Shown one piece after another: positions 54,692 through 63,607 of a DNA stretch of 64,000 nucleotides. Under the pieces are notes generated by a model. It was not told where the DNA came from, made no database searches, and was given only the letters and a program-made list of their open reading frames with translations. The DNA is from Mucilaginibacter rubeus (GTDB lineage Bacteria; Bacteroidota; Bacteroidia; Sphingobacteriales; Sphingobacteriaceae). Position numbers and translations under genes: made by a program. The stretch is from NCBI RefSeq assembly GCF_014643835.1, contig NZ_BMKD01000013.1, forward strand, positions 1-64,000, read 5' to 3'. Position 1 is the first letter of the stretch; each line of letters begins with the position of its first letter.

Positions 54692-55249
54692 TTAAGCCAG
54701 TTGTTTTTCTGTTACCGAGATCAGGTTTACCAGTTCGTTCCCGGCAAGTTCAATAGCACCGTCATTTTGTATTTCGATGCAGTTTTCGAGATTGGTATTG
54801 AGTTCGGCAGTGCGGGCTATACGATTGGCTATTTCTTCAGTGTTTTCCCGGCCGCGCCCAACCAGGCGACTTGCAATAGCTTCGGGGCTCGCCGTTACTA
54901 ATATCACTATCAGATCGGGGTAGAGCCGCTGCGCAACAGGCAGGTACTCGCACGATCCGTTAACCACCACATTAAAGCCTTTATTAAGCCAGTTGTTTAT
55001 TTCCTGGCCTATGCCATAGTATTTATCGTGGCTGCCCCAGCTTAAAGCAAACATCCCGGCTTTGCTCCTCAATGCAAATTCCTCATTGGTTAAGCTAACG
55101 TGGTTCTCATTGCCAGAAAATGGGGGCCGGGTGATATACCGGTGCGCAAATACCACATTTTCCGATCCGTTAATTTGCTTGCGGGCGTAATTCATCAAGG
55201 TGTCTTTGCCTGCTCCGGATGCGCCGATAACATAAAATAGCTTGCCCAT
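54692..55249 (-). CDS. phnN: ribose 1,5-bisphosphokinase PhnN-like
   Basis: The 185-residue guanylate-kinase-like protein has P-loop GASGAGKDT at 9-17, then HRYITRPPF and FALSWGSHDKYYGIG, and a late LVGRGRE. It phosphorylates ribose 1,5-bisphosphate to PRPP in C-P lyase phosphonate use. No other phosphonate gene is visible in this window, so it may serve PRPP salvage or partner with genes elsewhere. It is followed on the minus strand side by nothing obvious; the phosphatase-like gene is upstream, 89 nt away. Confidence 0.85.
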   Translation of the reverse strand: MGKLFYVIGASGAGKDTLMNYARKQINGSENVVFAHRYITRPPFSGNENHVSLTNEEFALRSKAGMFALSWGSHDKYYGIGQEINNWLNKGFNVVVNGSCEYLPVAQRLYPDLIVILVTASPEAIASRLVGRGRENTEEIANRIARTAELNTNLENCIEIQNDGAIELAGNELVNLISVTEKQLA

Positions 55250-55338
55250 GGTGGTTTTTTATGGATGAAAAGGGCGGATTGTTTGAACCGCTATATTTTG
55301 AATGGCAAAATTACCGATTGACGGCAGGTTGTGTATAG

Positions 55339-56136
55339 TCAATTTATTACAAGTGTTGTGGTGATGCCGAAATGATCGCTCGGGTACAAGCCGGTTTCTT
55401 CATCAGGCACGTTTAATACCACTGCCGAATCAATAAACCGCGGATAATTATCCGTACCAGGGAAGGGCAAAGTAAAGATCTGGTCAACACATACCTGTTT
55501 GTTGGCTTTGTAATAGGCGTCCGTAAGGCTGTATCTCGGTTCTGCACCATTACCTTCGGTATAACAATCAGCGGCTTTAGATAATTCCCGGAAAGCCATA
55601 ACTGCTTCCGAATCGGGTGTAGCATTAAAGTCGCCGCAAATAATGTGGTATGGCTTTGGGCTTTCCTCAGTAACAAAACCCGCGAGGGCTTCGGCCTGGG
55701 CTTTTCTTAGGCCTTTATGCTGGCCCAGGTGTGTAAGATGGGTAGTGGTAACAGTAACTATTTTTCCCGATGGCAGGTTTACGTTTGCCCGGAAAGCTTT
55801 ACGGTCGTTATCTTCGGCTACTACGGGTAAATCAAAAGTCCCGGTTTCGGTAACCGGGTAAACTGATAATATACCCAGGCCCGATGTACTGTTGACCACC
55901 CTGCCTTCAAACAGGCGTTTTTTCGATCGGCCGGGTAAAAAACAGTAGTTCATATTTAATTCGGCAGCCAAAAATTTCAGGGTATCGGCATTTGCTTCTT
56001 CGCTGTAAAAACATTCCTGGCAAGCTATAACATGAGGTTTTAATTGTTTAAGTTGTTTGGCAAGTATGCCCATGCGCACCCGATACTCACCATCACATTT
56101 CCATGTATTTATGGTGACAATTTTAACATTTTCCAC
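55339..56136 (-). CDS. endonuclease/exonuclease/phosphatase-family protein
   Basis: The 265-residue protein has the EEP fold: TINTWKCDGEYRVR, CQECF with the metal-binding Glu, ICGDFNATPDS, and SDHFGITTTL at the end, carrying the catalytic Asp-His. There is no signal peptide. The start codon appears to be GTG at 56134-56136 (encoding MENVKIVT). It could be a nuclease or a phosphodiesterase acting on small molecules. It lies upstream of phnN on the same strand with an 89-nt gap. Confidence 0.85.
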   Translation of the reverse strand: MENVKIVTINTWKCDGEYRVRMGILAKQLKQLKPHVIACQECFYSEEANADTLKFLAAELNMNYCFLPGRSKKRLFEGRVVNSTSGLGILSVYPVTETGTFDLPVVAEDNDRKAFRANVNLPSGKIVTVTTTHLTHLGQHKGLRKAQAEALAGFVTEESPKPYHIICGDFNATPDSEAVMAFRELSKAADCYTEGNGAEPRYSLTDAYYKANKQVCVDQIFTLPFPGTDNYPRFIDSAVVLNVPDEETGLYPSDHFGITTTLVIN

Positions 56137-56419
56137 TCAGGCAATATCAGCAATCTAAATTATACAATCAACATTCGGTAATTATTAACTGATAACACCG
56201 GCCTGGCGATGCTGACCAGGAGCCTACCGGTTAACCCGTGTAAAATTTACAGTATAAAAATTCCAATTGAGCGTGGCAAGAGGCAAGGTGTTTTCAGTAA
56301 ACAGGTTAATAAAACTGGTGGATATTTATTTTACCTTTTTAAACAAAGCAAGTGAAAGTGCATTGCCCTTTAACCTTTAACCTTTAACCTTTAACCTTTA
56401 ACCTAAATTTTCATTTTTT
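56137..56419. other. intergenic region upstream of gbsR-like gene
   Basis: Divergent region of over 280 bp between the EEP-family gene and the GbsR-like gene. It has no gene. It holds a perfect heptamer array at 56367-56401 and then the gbsR promoter. Confidence 0.6.
56367..56401. repeat. perfect CCTTTAA tandem repeat (five copies)
   Basis: CCTTTAA is repeated five times without error, followed by a partial copy (CCTAAA). It lies 18 nt upstream of the gbsR-like -33 element. Perfect arrays like this are prone to slippage and could vary in copy number between strains. Confidence 0.95.
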
Positions 56420-56449
56420 TTTGAAAGTTTAAAAACTTGTTTATATTTG
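56420..56449 (+). promoter_or_regulatory. gbsR-like gene promoter
   Basis: TTTG at 56420-56423 and TATATTTG at 56442-56449 match the -33 and -7 consensus with an 18-nt spacer. The -7 element ends only 3 nt before the ATG at 56453, so the predicted transcription start falls at or within the start codon. The mRNA may be leaderless. Confidence 0.7.
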
Positions 56450-56452
56450 TGC

Positions 56453-56959
56453 ATGGAATTGGCAGAGGCAAAGTTAAAGTTCATTGAGGCCTGGGGTAAG
56501 CTAGGGTCGGAGTGGGGGATTAACCGCACCATGGCCCAGGTACATGCTTTGCTGATGATCTCGCCGGAGGCTTTAACTACCGAAGAAGTGATGGCCGAAT
56601 TAAGCATATCACGCGGTAATGCCAATATGACCCTGCGCGACCTCATTGACTGGGGCTTGGTTGAAAAGCAGCATAAAACAGGTGAGCGTAAGGAGTTTTT
56701 TTACGCAGAGAAAGATGTGTGGACTATTGCCCGACGCGTTGCCGAAGAACGTAAAAAGCGCGAGCTTACACCTATCATTAAAATACTTGATCAACTGGCC
56801 GGAGTGGATGGCGATGCAAAAGATCCGGCTTATAAAACATTTAAAACCACGGTTACCGATATAAACAAGCTGGCTAACAACGTGAACAAAACACTCGATA
56901 CCATGCTCAAGGCCGAAGAGAACTGGTTTTTTGGTTCGATACTGAAAGTGTTTAAATAA
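56453..56959 (+). CDS. GbsR/MarR-family transcriptional regulator
   Basis: The 168-residue winged-helix protein begins KLKFIEAWGKLGSEWGINRTMAQVHALLMI, typical of GbsR, with recognition segment EEVMAELSISRGNANMTLRDLIDWGLV and a C-terminal coiled helix. GbsR proteins repress osmolyte or membrane genes. I use ATG 56453. It is followed after 72 nt by a small membrane-protein gene, which may be its target. Confidence 0.9.
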   Translation: MELAEAKLKFIEAWGKLGSEWGINRTMAQVHALLMISPEALTTEEVMAELSISRGNANMTLRDLIDWGLVEKQHKTGERKEFFYAEKDVWTIARRVAEERKKRELTPIIKILDQLAGVDGDAKDPAYKTFKTTVTDINKLANNVNKTLDTMLKAEENWFFGSILKVFK

Positions 56960-57031
56960 ATTTTTTTATAAATAAATTTCAATTTTTACTGAAAATTCTA
57001 AATAATTAATAATAACTAAATCTTTAACATC

Positions 57032-57403
57032 ATGAACTACTTTATTTTAACCTATGTTATTTACCTATTGGCAAGTGTAGCATTAACAGTATGGGTGGCC
57101 AAAGTGCTGTTTAAAAACGGGCGTATATTTTTAGTGGATATTTTTCACGGCAACAGTGAACTGGCAGATTCTGTGAACAAGCTGCTTGTAGTAGGCTTTT
57201 ACCTGGTAAATATAGGCTATATGAGCCTGGCCTTAAAGGAGTATGGCAATATTGCCAGTATGCAGGTAGTGGTTGAGGTACTGAGTTATAAAGTGGGCTG
57301 GATAATTTTAATATTGGGCGGTATGCATTTCCTAAACCTTGTCATTTTCTTTAAGCTGCGTAACCGCGCTAAACGGGAAAATGCATTTACTATAAATGTT
57401 TAG
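57032..57403 (+). CDS. small integral membrane protein (unknown function)
   Basis: The 123-residue protein has three predicted helices: YFILTYVIYLLASVALTVWV, LLVVGFYLVNIGYMSLAL and VGWIILILGGMHFLNLVIFF. A short loop FHGNSELADSVNK is the most polar segment. I do not recognise a named family. It follows the GbsR-like gene in the same direction. Confidence 0.8.
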   Translation: MNYFILTYVIYLLASVALTVWVAKVLFKNGRIFLVDIFHGNSELADSVNKLLVVGFYLVNIGYMSLALKEYGNIASMQVVVEVLSYKVGWIILILGGMHFLNLVIFFKLRNRAKRENAFTINV

Positions 57404-57473
57404 TTTTGTTTTGATTTGACGGGGTAGGCGAGTATTTGCCTGCTCCGTTTTTTTCGGGAATATATCCTGTATA

Positions 57474-57839
57474 TCAGGCGGCACTTCTTAACTGCCTGTT
57501 TATACTATCCAGCAAAACATCAATGTCAAAAGGTTTGGCTATAAAATCATCGGGCGAACCGGCTTGGCTTAGCATACCCGGATTATGGCTTGCCGAAATT
57601 AATATTACAGGTATGTTTTTAGTTTCCTGCTGATTTTTAAGGGTTTTGCAAAGTTCACGGCCATCTAAATTGCCGAGCATAATGTCAAGCAAAATTAAAT
57701 CAGGCTCGTGTTGCTTTATCCGGTCAAACAAGTTTCTGCCTTCAGTTAAGGTATCAACCTCATAGCCTGAATCTTCCAGTATATATTTTATGATTTCTAA
57801 AATATCTTTGTCGTCGTCCACCGCTAAAATCCGTCGCAT
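57474..57839 (-). CDS. single-domain response regulator
   Basis: This is a receiver domain only, about 121 residues from ATG 57837-57839 (MRRILAVDDDKDILEI). Acidic pocket Asp8/Asp9 and phospho-acceptor Asp52 in LILLDIMLG are present, as is the switch Ser and Lys in IAKPFD. No output domain is attached. It is close to another lone receiver at 58905-59261, with two small zinc-ribbon genes between them. The partner kinase is not in the window. Confidence 0.9.
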   Translation of the reverse strand: MRRILAVDDDKDILEIIKYILEDSGYEVDTLTEGRNLFDRIKQHEPDLILLDIMLGNLDGRELCKTLKNQQETKNIPVILISASHNPGMLSQAGSPDDFIAKPFDIDVLLDSINRQLRSAA

Positions 57840-58155
57840 AGGTAAGTTGTTAAAAAGATGTATCAGCAAAAAAAGTCAATGGCGATATGGCTTTATACAA
57901 TATCGAGAAACACTATGCAATTTTTATACCAAGTATTAGGCGTAACTATCTTAGTTCAAATTTGGATTTTATGAGGCTTTATAAGGGAATGCTCTGTAAT
58001 TCTGTACTTATAATGATATACAACGGGTATATTGTTGTATACAAATAAGGTCGGGGCTTTAAAATGACAGTACAAGAAGGTTATAAACGCAGATTACCTG
58101 CATTTTCTGAAGTAACAGGGTATCAAAACACCAAAGAAAATTGATTAATGGAAAA

Positions 58156-58353
58156 TTATTTGATGAAAACGTGAGCCGGCTTTTTGCACTTTGCGCAAAA
58201 ATATTTCCTGACCGGTATAAAAAACAGGATGTTTTTCAAAAACCAACTCCTTCGCATCTGGAAATGGTAAGGGGCTCCGCATTTTGAACAATAATATCTT
58301 TTCTTTGACTTGGCTTCGTTTTCTTCCACAAACTTAAAATAACAGGCAGCCAA
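58156..58353 (-). CDS. small zinc-ribbon-like protein 1
   Basis: The 65-residue protein has two CxxC pairs (CSKC near residue 22, CAKC near residue 53) around a hydrophobic stretch WFLKNILFFIPVRKYF. The start is uncertain: the first codon of the open frame is TTG. It resembles the product of 58437-58622 in layout (zinc pair, hydrophobic helix, zinc pair), so the two are probably paralogs. Function is unknown. Confidence 0.6.
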   Translation of the reverse strand: MAACYFKFVEENEAKSKKRYYCSKCGAPYHFQMRRSWFLKNILFFIPVRKYFCAKCKKPAHVFIK

Positions 58354-58436
58354 AATACAATATCTATATTATTGGCGAAGAAGAAAAAAAGGAAAAGTAC
58401 TTTTAAGTAAGTGTTAATTTCTTTTTATGAAATTAA

Positions 58437-58622
58437 TTATCGTAATATGTATCTCTTGCGCTGGCATTTGTAGCACATGTACCTCTTTAGCGGGAGAAAA
58501 AACAAAACTTTTTTCACAAAAAAGCCTCTGGGCACACGGTTATCAAGCTCTGATTTACACCTTGGGCATACCGGCGCCTTTTTTACTTCTGTTTTCTCGT
58601 GTTCGTTTATTGATAGTACCAT
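58437..58622 (-). CDS. small zinc-ribbon-like protein 2
   Basis: The 61-residue protein from ATG has CPRC near residue 19 and CYKC near 50, separated by a segment ending RGFFVKKVLFFLPLKRYM. It shares order and spacing with the neighbouring protein at 58156-58353. A zinc-binding, membrane-touching or nucleic-acid-binding role is possible. I cannot name a family. Confidence 0.7.
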   Translation of the reverse strand: MVLSINEHEKTEVKKAPVCPRCKSELDNRVPRGFFVKKVLFFLPLKRYMCYKCQRKRYILR

Positions 58623-58904
58623 AATACAATCAGGGGCTTATTGTATTTAACTAATTATTTTGCTTTAACCTATAAAACAAAGTTAAAATAATTACCAATA
58701 TTTCAACCGTGCTGTTTAAGTATTGATAATTAATCAATTTATGCGTTAAAAATGTGCTGTATTTATAATGCAGGAAGCTTTAAAGCGCTTTCTTTGCTTT
58801 TTTTATAATTATTATCCCGGTTTGGCAGAATAAAGGAATGAAATAAAGGTTAAATGGATAGTGCAAGGGGAGGTAAATTGACCGTTGAGGCAGGGATTAC
58901 GTTT

Positions 58905-59261
58905 TTAAAGCAGGTTATTAACCTTTTCAACAAGTTCGGTCAAATCAAATGGTTTGTTGATTATTGCGTCGCACCCGTAGCTGATGAGCTCATTTTCATT
59001 GTTCACATAGGCCGAGAATATAATAACAGGAGTATTGCCAAATTTAGGATGTACTTTTATGTTTCGGCAAATTTCGCCGCCATTAGTACCAGCCACCCGG
59101 TAATCAAGTATAACAAGATCCGGTTCAAAGCTCTCAATCAGCGGAAGTACATCATTGCTTATTGATGTGCTTTTGACTTCAAATTGTTCATAAGTAAGGG
59201 TTTCATGAACAATATCAAGTATGTCTTGATTGTCGTCCAATACTAAAATACGCTTTACCAT
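58905..59261 (-). CDS. single-domain response regulator
   Basis: This 118-residue receiver domain has Asp9/Asp10, phospho-acceptor Asp53 in LVILDYRVAG, and the conserved Lys in INKPFD. It has no output domain and probably acts by protein contact or in a phosphorelay. Together with the receiver at 57474-57839 it brackets the two zinc-ribbon genes on the same strand. Confidence 0.92.
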   Translation of the reverse strand: MVKRILVLDDNQDILDIVHETLTYEQFEVKSTSISNDVLPLIESFEPDLVILDYRVAGTNGGEICRNIKVHPKFGNTPVIIFSAYVNNENELISYGCDAIINKPFDLTELVEKVNNLL

Positions 59262-59628
59262 AATAAAAGTTAAAGAAATAAATGCCGAAAAGGTATTAAA
59301 GTATGCGTTAAAATTACAGTATCCTGTAAAGTAGTGGTTTGGGTTTAATCTTATCGGATAAAACTTTAATGCAAAATTAAAACTATTTTTTATAAAATTA
59401 ATAAAACAATGTTATAAATAGCAACATGTTGTATGTTAGTTACACAAACCGCTTGTTTTTGAGTGCAGATGATAAAATTACAAGGCTGATTGATGATTGA
59501 GACCGGGTTATCAAAGCTTTTACCATATAAAAACCCTAAACTCAAATTTTGTTATTACTTTAGTTGGCATCAGCAGGCGCCCTATACTGAGGTTGCACAC
59601 CCGCTGGCCACACATAACCTATAACTTA
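59262..59628. other. 367-bp intergenic region
   Basis: AT-rich divergent region between the receiver gene and the GntP permease gene. An open frame in 59497-59628 precedes the permease start but has no membrane or family features, so I treat it as non-coding. I see no repeat or named site. Confidence 0.5.
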
Positions 59629-60945
59629 ATGGTACTGTTAACTGTCTTTTTTTGTATTGTTTTACTGGTTTTGCTGGTGAGCCTGGTAAAAATAAACCCT
59701 TTTATTGCCTTTCTCATTGTTTCGATAATTGCAGGTTTGTTATTGGGCATACCCATTAATAAGGTAACCGCTTCCGTTCAAAAAGGCATGGGGGATATTT
59801 TAGGTCAGCTGCTCATCATTATTTGCCTGGGCGCTATGCTGGGCAAGCTGGTTGCTGTAAGCGGGGCTGCGCAAAAAATAGCAGGTGTACTTGTTGCCGC
59901 CGTAGGCGAAAAATATATTCAATGGGCGCTGGTGGCAGCCGGGTTTATTATAGGTATTCCGCTGTTTTATGGTATTGGCTTCGTGCTGATGGTCCCACTT
60001 ATATTCTCTGTAGTTTACAAGTATAAACTGCCGGCTGTGTATATAGGCTTACCTATGTTGGCTTCGCTGTCGGTAACGCATGGTTTTTTGCCCCCGCATC
60101 CATCGCCATCGGCGTTAGTGGCCTTGTTTCATGCTAATATGGCAACCACCTTTATTTACGGGCTTATGATAGCTATTCCGGCTATTATACTGGCGGGGCC
60201 AGTGTTTGCACAATTTCTTAAAAAAATCCCATCGGAGCCACTGGCTACTTTCAGGGCTGAAGAATTACCTGCCGAAAAGCTGCCCGGCGCGTTCAATAGC
60301 TTTTTTACAGCTTTATTGCCGGTTTTGCTTTTAATGCTTACCGCGTTTTTTCCATACCTTAACATACAGGATCCGGGTGTAGCAAAGTTCATCACATTTC
60401 TTGGCGATCCATCAATTGTTATGCTGATAGCGCTTATGGTTGCCACCTATACTTTAGGTGTAAAGCAAGGTAAAAGCATGGGCCAGCTTGCGGGCAATTT
60501 TACTGATGCGGTGAAGGATGTGGCCTTGATATTATTGATCATAGCGGGATCGGGCGCCTTTAAGGAAGTTTTAACCGCCAGCGGTGTAAGCGGCCAGATA
60601 GCAGCGCAACTGCAATCGTTCAATTTGCCGCCACTGTTATTAGGCTGGGTGATAGCTGCTATTATCCGCGTTAGTTTGGGCTCGGCAACAGTTGCCGGAC
60701 TAACAGCTGCAGGCATTGTCGCGCCGCTGGTTTTGCAAAATCATATTAATCCCAATTTAATGGTATTATCCATTGGGGCCGGTAGCCTGGCATTTTCGCA
60801 CGTAAACGATTCGGGTTTTTGGCTGTATAAAGAGTATTTTAATTTAAGTATTAAAGATACTATAAAATCATGGTCGTTAATGGAAACGCTTGTTTCTGTT
60901 ATAGGGCTTGCGGGAGTAAGTATTATTAACCTGTTTATTAAATAA
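59629..60945 (+). CDS. GntP-family gluconate/organic acid permease
   Basis: The 438-residue permease has about 12 helices. KINPFIAFLIVSIIAGLLLG and THGFLPPHPSP are characteristic of GntP, as is the late segment GSLAFSHVNDSGFW. I begin at ATG 59629 because the preceding frame codes for nothing membrane-like. It likely takes up gluconate or a related sugar acid. It is followed after 4 nt by an exported alpha/beta hydrolase. Confidence 0.9.
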   Translation: MVLLTVFFCIVLLVLLVSLVKINPFIAFLIVSIIAGLLLGIPINKVTASVQKGMGDILGQLLIIICLGAMLGKLVAVSGAAQKIAGVLVAAVGEKYIQWALVAAGFIIGIPLFYGIGFVLMVPLIFSVVYKYKLPAVYIGLPMLASLSVTHGFLPPHPSPSALVALFHANMATTFIYGLMIAIPAIILAGPVFAQFLKKIPSEPLATFRAEELPAEKLPGAFNSFFTALLPVLLLMLTAFFPYLNIQDPGVAKFITFLGDPSIVMLIALMVATYTLGVKQGKSMGQLAGNFTDAVKDVALILLIIAGSGAFKEVLTASGVSGQIAAQLQSFNLPPLLLGWVIAAIIRVSLGSATVAGLTAAGIVAPLVLQNHINPNLMVLSIGAGSLAFSHVNDSGFWLYKEYFNLSIKDTIKSWSLMETLVSVIGLAGVSIINLFIK

Positions 60946-60949
60946 AAAT

Positions 60950-61771
60950 ATGTTTGTTATCAAAAAACTATCAGCAAGTTTAGCCCTGTTAATTTTTATG
61001 CTGATCACCAGCAATGGTGCATTAGCGCAGCCGGTTACTGCTCCGGGTAGCTATTATACTTCGTTTGATGGTGTTAAAATCCATTATGAAGCGAAAGGTG
61101 ATGGCTTCCCGGTGATACTGGTACATGGTTTTTCGGGCACAGGCGAAGGCTGGAAAAAAGGAAAGCTTTATAATGATCTGTTAACGGCTGGTTATAAAGT
61201 GATCATACTGGATCAGCGGGGCAACGGACTGTCGGACAAGCCCCACGATGACGCGGGTTATGCTAACGATGCCGAAGCTAAAGACATTATGGGCCTGGCT
61301 ACAAGCCTTGGGCTGAAACGATATGATATTGTTGGATATTCGCGCGGATCGATCATTACTTCGCGCGTGTTTGTGCTGGATAAGCGGATTCAAAAGGCGG
61401 TAATGGGTGGTATGGGCGATGCTTACACTAACCCCGAATGGCCGCGGAGGATTCATGCTTATAAGGCTTTAATGGGCGATACCAGCTTTCATGATGTTGA
61501 TGGGATGATCAATTATATCCACAGTAACCCTTTTGATGAACTTGCTTTAGCCTATCAGCAAAAGTGGCAGCCATCAACCAGCAAACAGGAATTAGCTAAG
61601 GTAAAAATCCCGGTACTGCTCATAGATGGGAGCGAAGATCATGATAACGGCGACGAGGTTGCTCTTCATAAACTCATTCCCGGCTCAAAGCTGGTTCACG
61701 TTCCGGGCGATCATAACAGCGCCAGCCGCACTTCCGAATTTTCAAAAGCTGTAATGGCTTTCCTGAAATAA
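60950..61771 (+). CDS. exported alpha/beta hydrolase
   Basis: The 273-residue protein has a signal peptide (ALLIFMLITSNGALAQ), oxyanion region VHGFSGTGEGW, nucleophile Ser131 in GYSRGS, the acid in LLIDGSEDHDN, and His in GDHNSA. It is of the general esterase/lactonase kind. Because it starts 4 nt after the GntP gene it may open a lactone or ester outside the cytoplasm to feed that permease; this is an inference from context. Confidence 0.88.
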   Translation: MFVIKKLSASLALLIFMLITSNGALAQPVTAPGSYYTSFDGVKIHYEAKGDGFPVILVHGFSGTGEGWKKGKLYNDLLTAGYKVIILDQRGNGLSDKPHDDAGYANDAEAKDIMGLATSLGLKRYDIVGYSRGSIITSRVFVLDKRIQKAVMGGMGDAYTNPEWPRRIHAYKALMGDTSFHDVDGMINYIHSNPFDELALAYQQKWQPSTSKQELAKVKIPVLLIDGSEDHDNGDEVALHKLIPGSKLVHVPGDHNSASRTSEFSKAVMAFLK

Positions 61772-61876
61772 ACATTGTCGGTTAATGTTCAGTTGTTGAA
61801 TTTTGTGCCGTTATTTTCGATAATGGTCTGTTATTTGCATGAGTGTATATGTTAACACTTATAAATACATACCATT

Positions 61877-62227
61877 ATGAAAAAGCTAATGATATATATG
61901 TGCTTTTTAATTGGCCTGATGCTATCCATCAGTATCACTGCCAATGCACAAACCACACAGAAAAAGGGAATAAGTAAACAAGGCAAAGGCGCAATCATAG
62001 GTGGAGCAGGCGGTGCAATTGCGGGTGGCCTTATTACGCATAGTGCAGGCGGCGCTTTAGTTGGCGGTGCGCTTGGTGCCGGTGGCGGTTATATTATCGG
62101 TAATGAAGCCCGCCGACGCGAAGAGAAAAGGCAGCGTGCTGCCCGCATTGCCTGGCGCAGGGCACATCCGCATCACCATTATACCACAACCAAAACAACC
62201 GTAACTAAACAAACAACTTACCATTAA
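61877..62227 (+). CDS. exported glycine-zipper protein
   Basis: The 116-residue protein has a signal peptide (YMCFLIGLMLSISITANAQ), a glycine-zipper helix pair (GAIIGGAGGAIAGGL and GGALVGGALGAGGG), and a basic His/Thr-rich tail. Such proteins often insert in or line membranes and are stress-related. A terminator at 62244-62277 follows it. Confidence 0.85.
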   Translation: MKKLMIYMCFLIGLMLSISITANAQTTQKKGISKQGKGAIIGGAGGAIAGGLITHSAGGALVGGALGAGGGYIIGNEARRREEKRQRAARIAWRRAHPHHHYTTTKTTVTKQTTYH

Positions 62228-62243
62228 TTTAAATGGTTGTTAT

Positions 62244-62277
62244 AAAGGCCTGTAGGTTTCAATACTTACAGGCCTTT
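62244..62277 (+). terminator. rho-independent terminator
   Basis: AAAGGCCTGTA pairs with TACAGGCCTTT over 11 bp around a 12-nt loop and is followed by more T's. It lies 17 nt after the glycine-zipper gene. Confidence 0.88.
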
Positions 62278-62384
62278 TTTATTTAAATTAAAATTTAGCT
62301 AAATTGAAGCGATTGCCCTGTTTTATCCGTTATTAAACTTACTAACAGCCAAACAGCACGGTAATATTTTTCGTTTAAAGTACG

Positions 62385-63599
62385 ATGGTAAAAGGGTTAT
62401 CTGTAATAGTTTTATGTTTGATTCCGGCAATGATGCTGGCACAGGAGCCGGTTGCAGATACCATCAGCGTAAAAAAAGATACAGTACCGCAACGGGATGT
62501 TATTGACATTGTACGTTCGCTTTTTAAAATTAAGCCCCGGCAGCAGGCAACGCAGCGAAAGAAGATCTACTTTTCTGTTTTTCCCACCTCAACAACCGAC
62601 GGGCGGAGCGGCGGAAAAGCATTGTTTACTTCAACAACGGCTGGGTTTTACCTGGGGGATGAAGCTACTACTAATTTATCAAGCTTTACTTTTACCCCTT
62701 ATTTTAATTTAAAGGGGAGGTATGGCTTGCCTATCCGGTCAAATATCTGGCTTAATAATAACGAGTGGAATATACAGGGCGACACCAGGCTGATGGTTTA
62801 TCCTCAATATACATGGGGCCTGGGAGGTAACCAGGGTCCCGAAGATAAGTTCCTGGTAAATTATAATTACCTCCGCTTTTATCAAAGTGTGTTAAAGCAG
62901 ATTAAGCCATACTTTTATGCCGGGTTAGGCTATAATCTTGACTATTATATAGATATTGAAAGCAATGGCGATCAAAACCTGCGTAAGTTTACCGGTTATA
63001 AATATGGTACTGCGACCGATCGGGATGCGTTTTCATCGGGCGTAACAGTCAATTTATTATACGATTCGCGCAAAAACTCTATCAATCCGCTGCCCGGAGC
63101 TTATGCCAACATAGTTTACCGGGTTAATGCCAAGGCTTTTGGAAGCCATACGGACTGGAGGTCATTATATATCGATATGCGTAAATATGTGCAGTTAACC
63201 AACTCGGGGCCTAAAAATGTGCTGGCTTTCTGGGCCTATTACTGGACAACACTTACGCCCCGCACACCTTATCTTAACCTGCCAAGTCTTGGCTGGGAGC
63301 CTTATCAGCGATCGGGCAGGGGATTTCCGCAAAGCCGTTACCGGGGCGACAGGCTGGTATATTTTGAAACTGAATACCGCCGCGATATCACCCGCAATGG
63401 CTTATTGGGTTTTGTGGTATTTGCCAATGTAAATTCCGTTACCGAGCCCGAGAACCATGCCTTTGTATATTGGCACCCGGCCGCCGGCACAGGCCTGCGT
63501 TTTAAGTTCAATAAAAAAACGGGAACCAATATCAGCCTCGATTATGGCGTGAGCAAAAACTTTTCATCAATAAGTCTTAATTTAGGCGAGGCGTTTTGA
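62385..63599 (+). CDS. BamA/TamA-like outer-membrane protein
   Basis: The 404-residue protein has a signal peptide (LSVIVLCLIPAMMLAQ), then a 16-strand barrel-like sequence of alternating aromatic and polar strands. It ends with an aromatic residue (LNLGEAF), as outer-membrane barrels do, and has the VRF/VYF-type segment RGDRLVYFETEYRRDI near residue 320. It lacks POTRA domains, so it is a shorter surface-antigen-family barrel rather than BamA itself. Confidence 0.85.
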   Translation: MVKGLSVIVLCLIPAMMLAQEPVADTISVKKDTVPQRDVIDIVRSLFKIKPRQQATQRKKIYFSVFPTSTTDGRSGGKALFTSTTAGFYLGDEATTNLSSFTFTPYFNLKGRYGLPIRSNIWLNNNEWNIQGDTRLMVYPQYTWGLGGNQGPEDKFLVNYNYLRFYQSVLKQIKPYFYAGLGYNLDYYIDIESNGDQNLRKFTGYKYGTATDRDAFSSGVTVNLLYDSRKNSINPLPGAYANIVYRVNAKAFGSHTDWRSLYIDMRKYVQLTNSGPKNVLAFWAYYWTTLTPRTPYLNLPSLGWEPYQRSGRGFPQSRYRGDRLVYFETEYRRDITRNGLLGFVVFANVNSVTEPENHAFVYWHPAAGTGLRFKFNKKTGTNISLDYGVSKNFSSISLNLGEAF

Positions 63600-63607
63600 T
63601 GCTTCGG

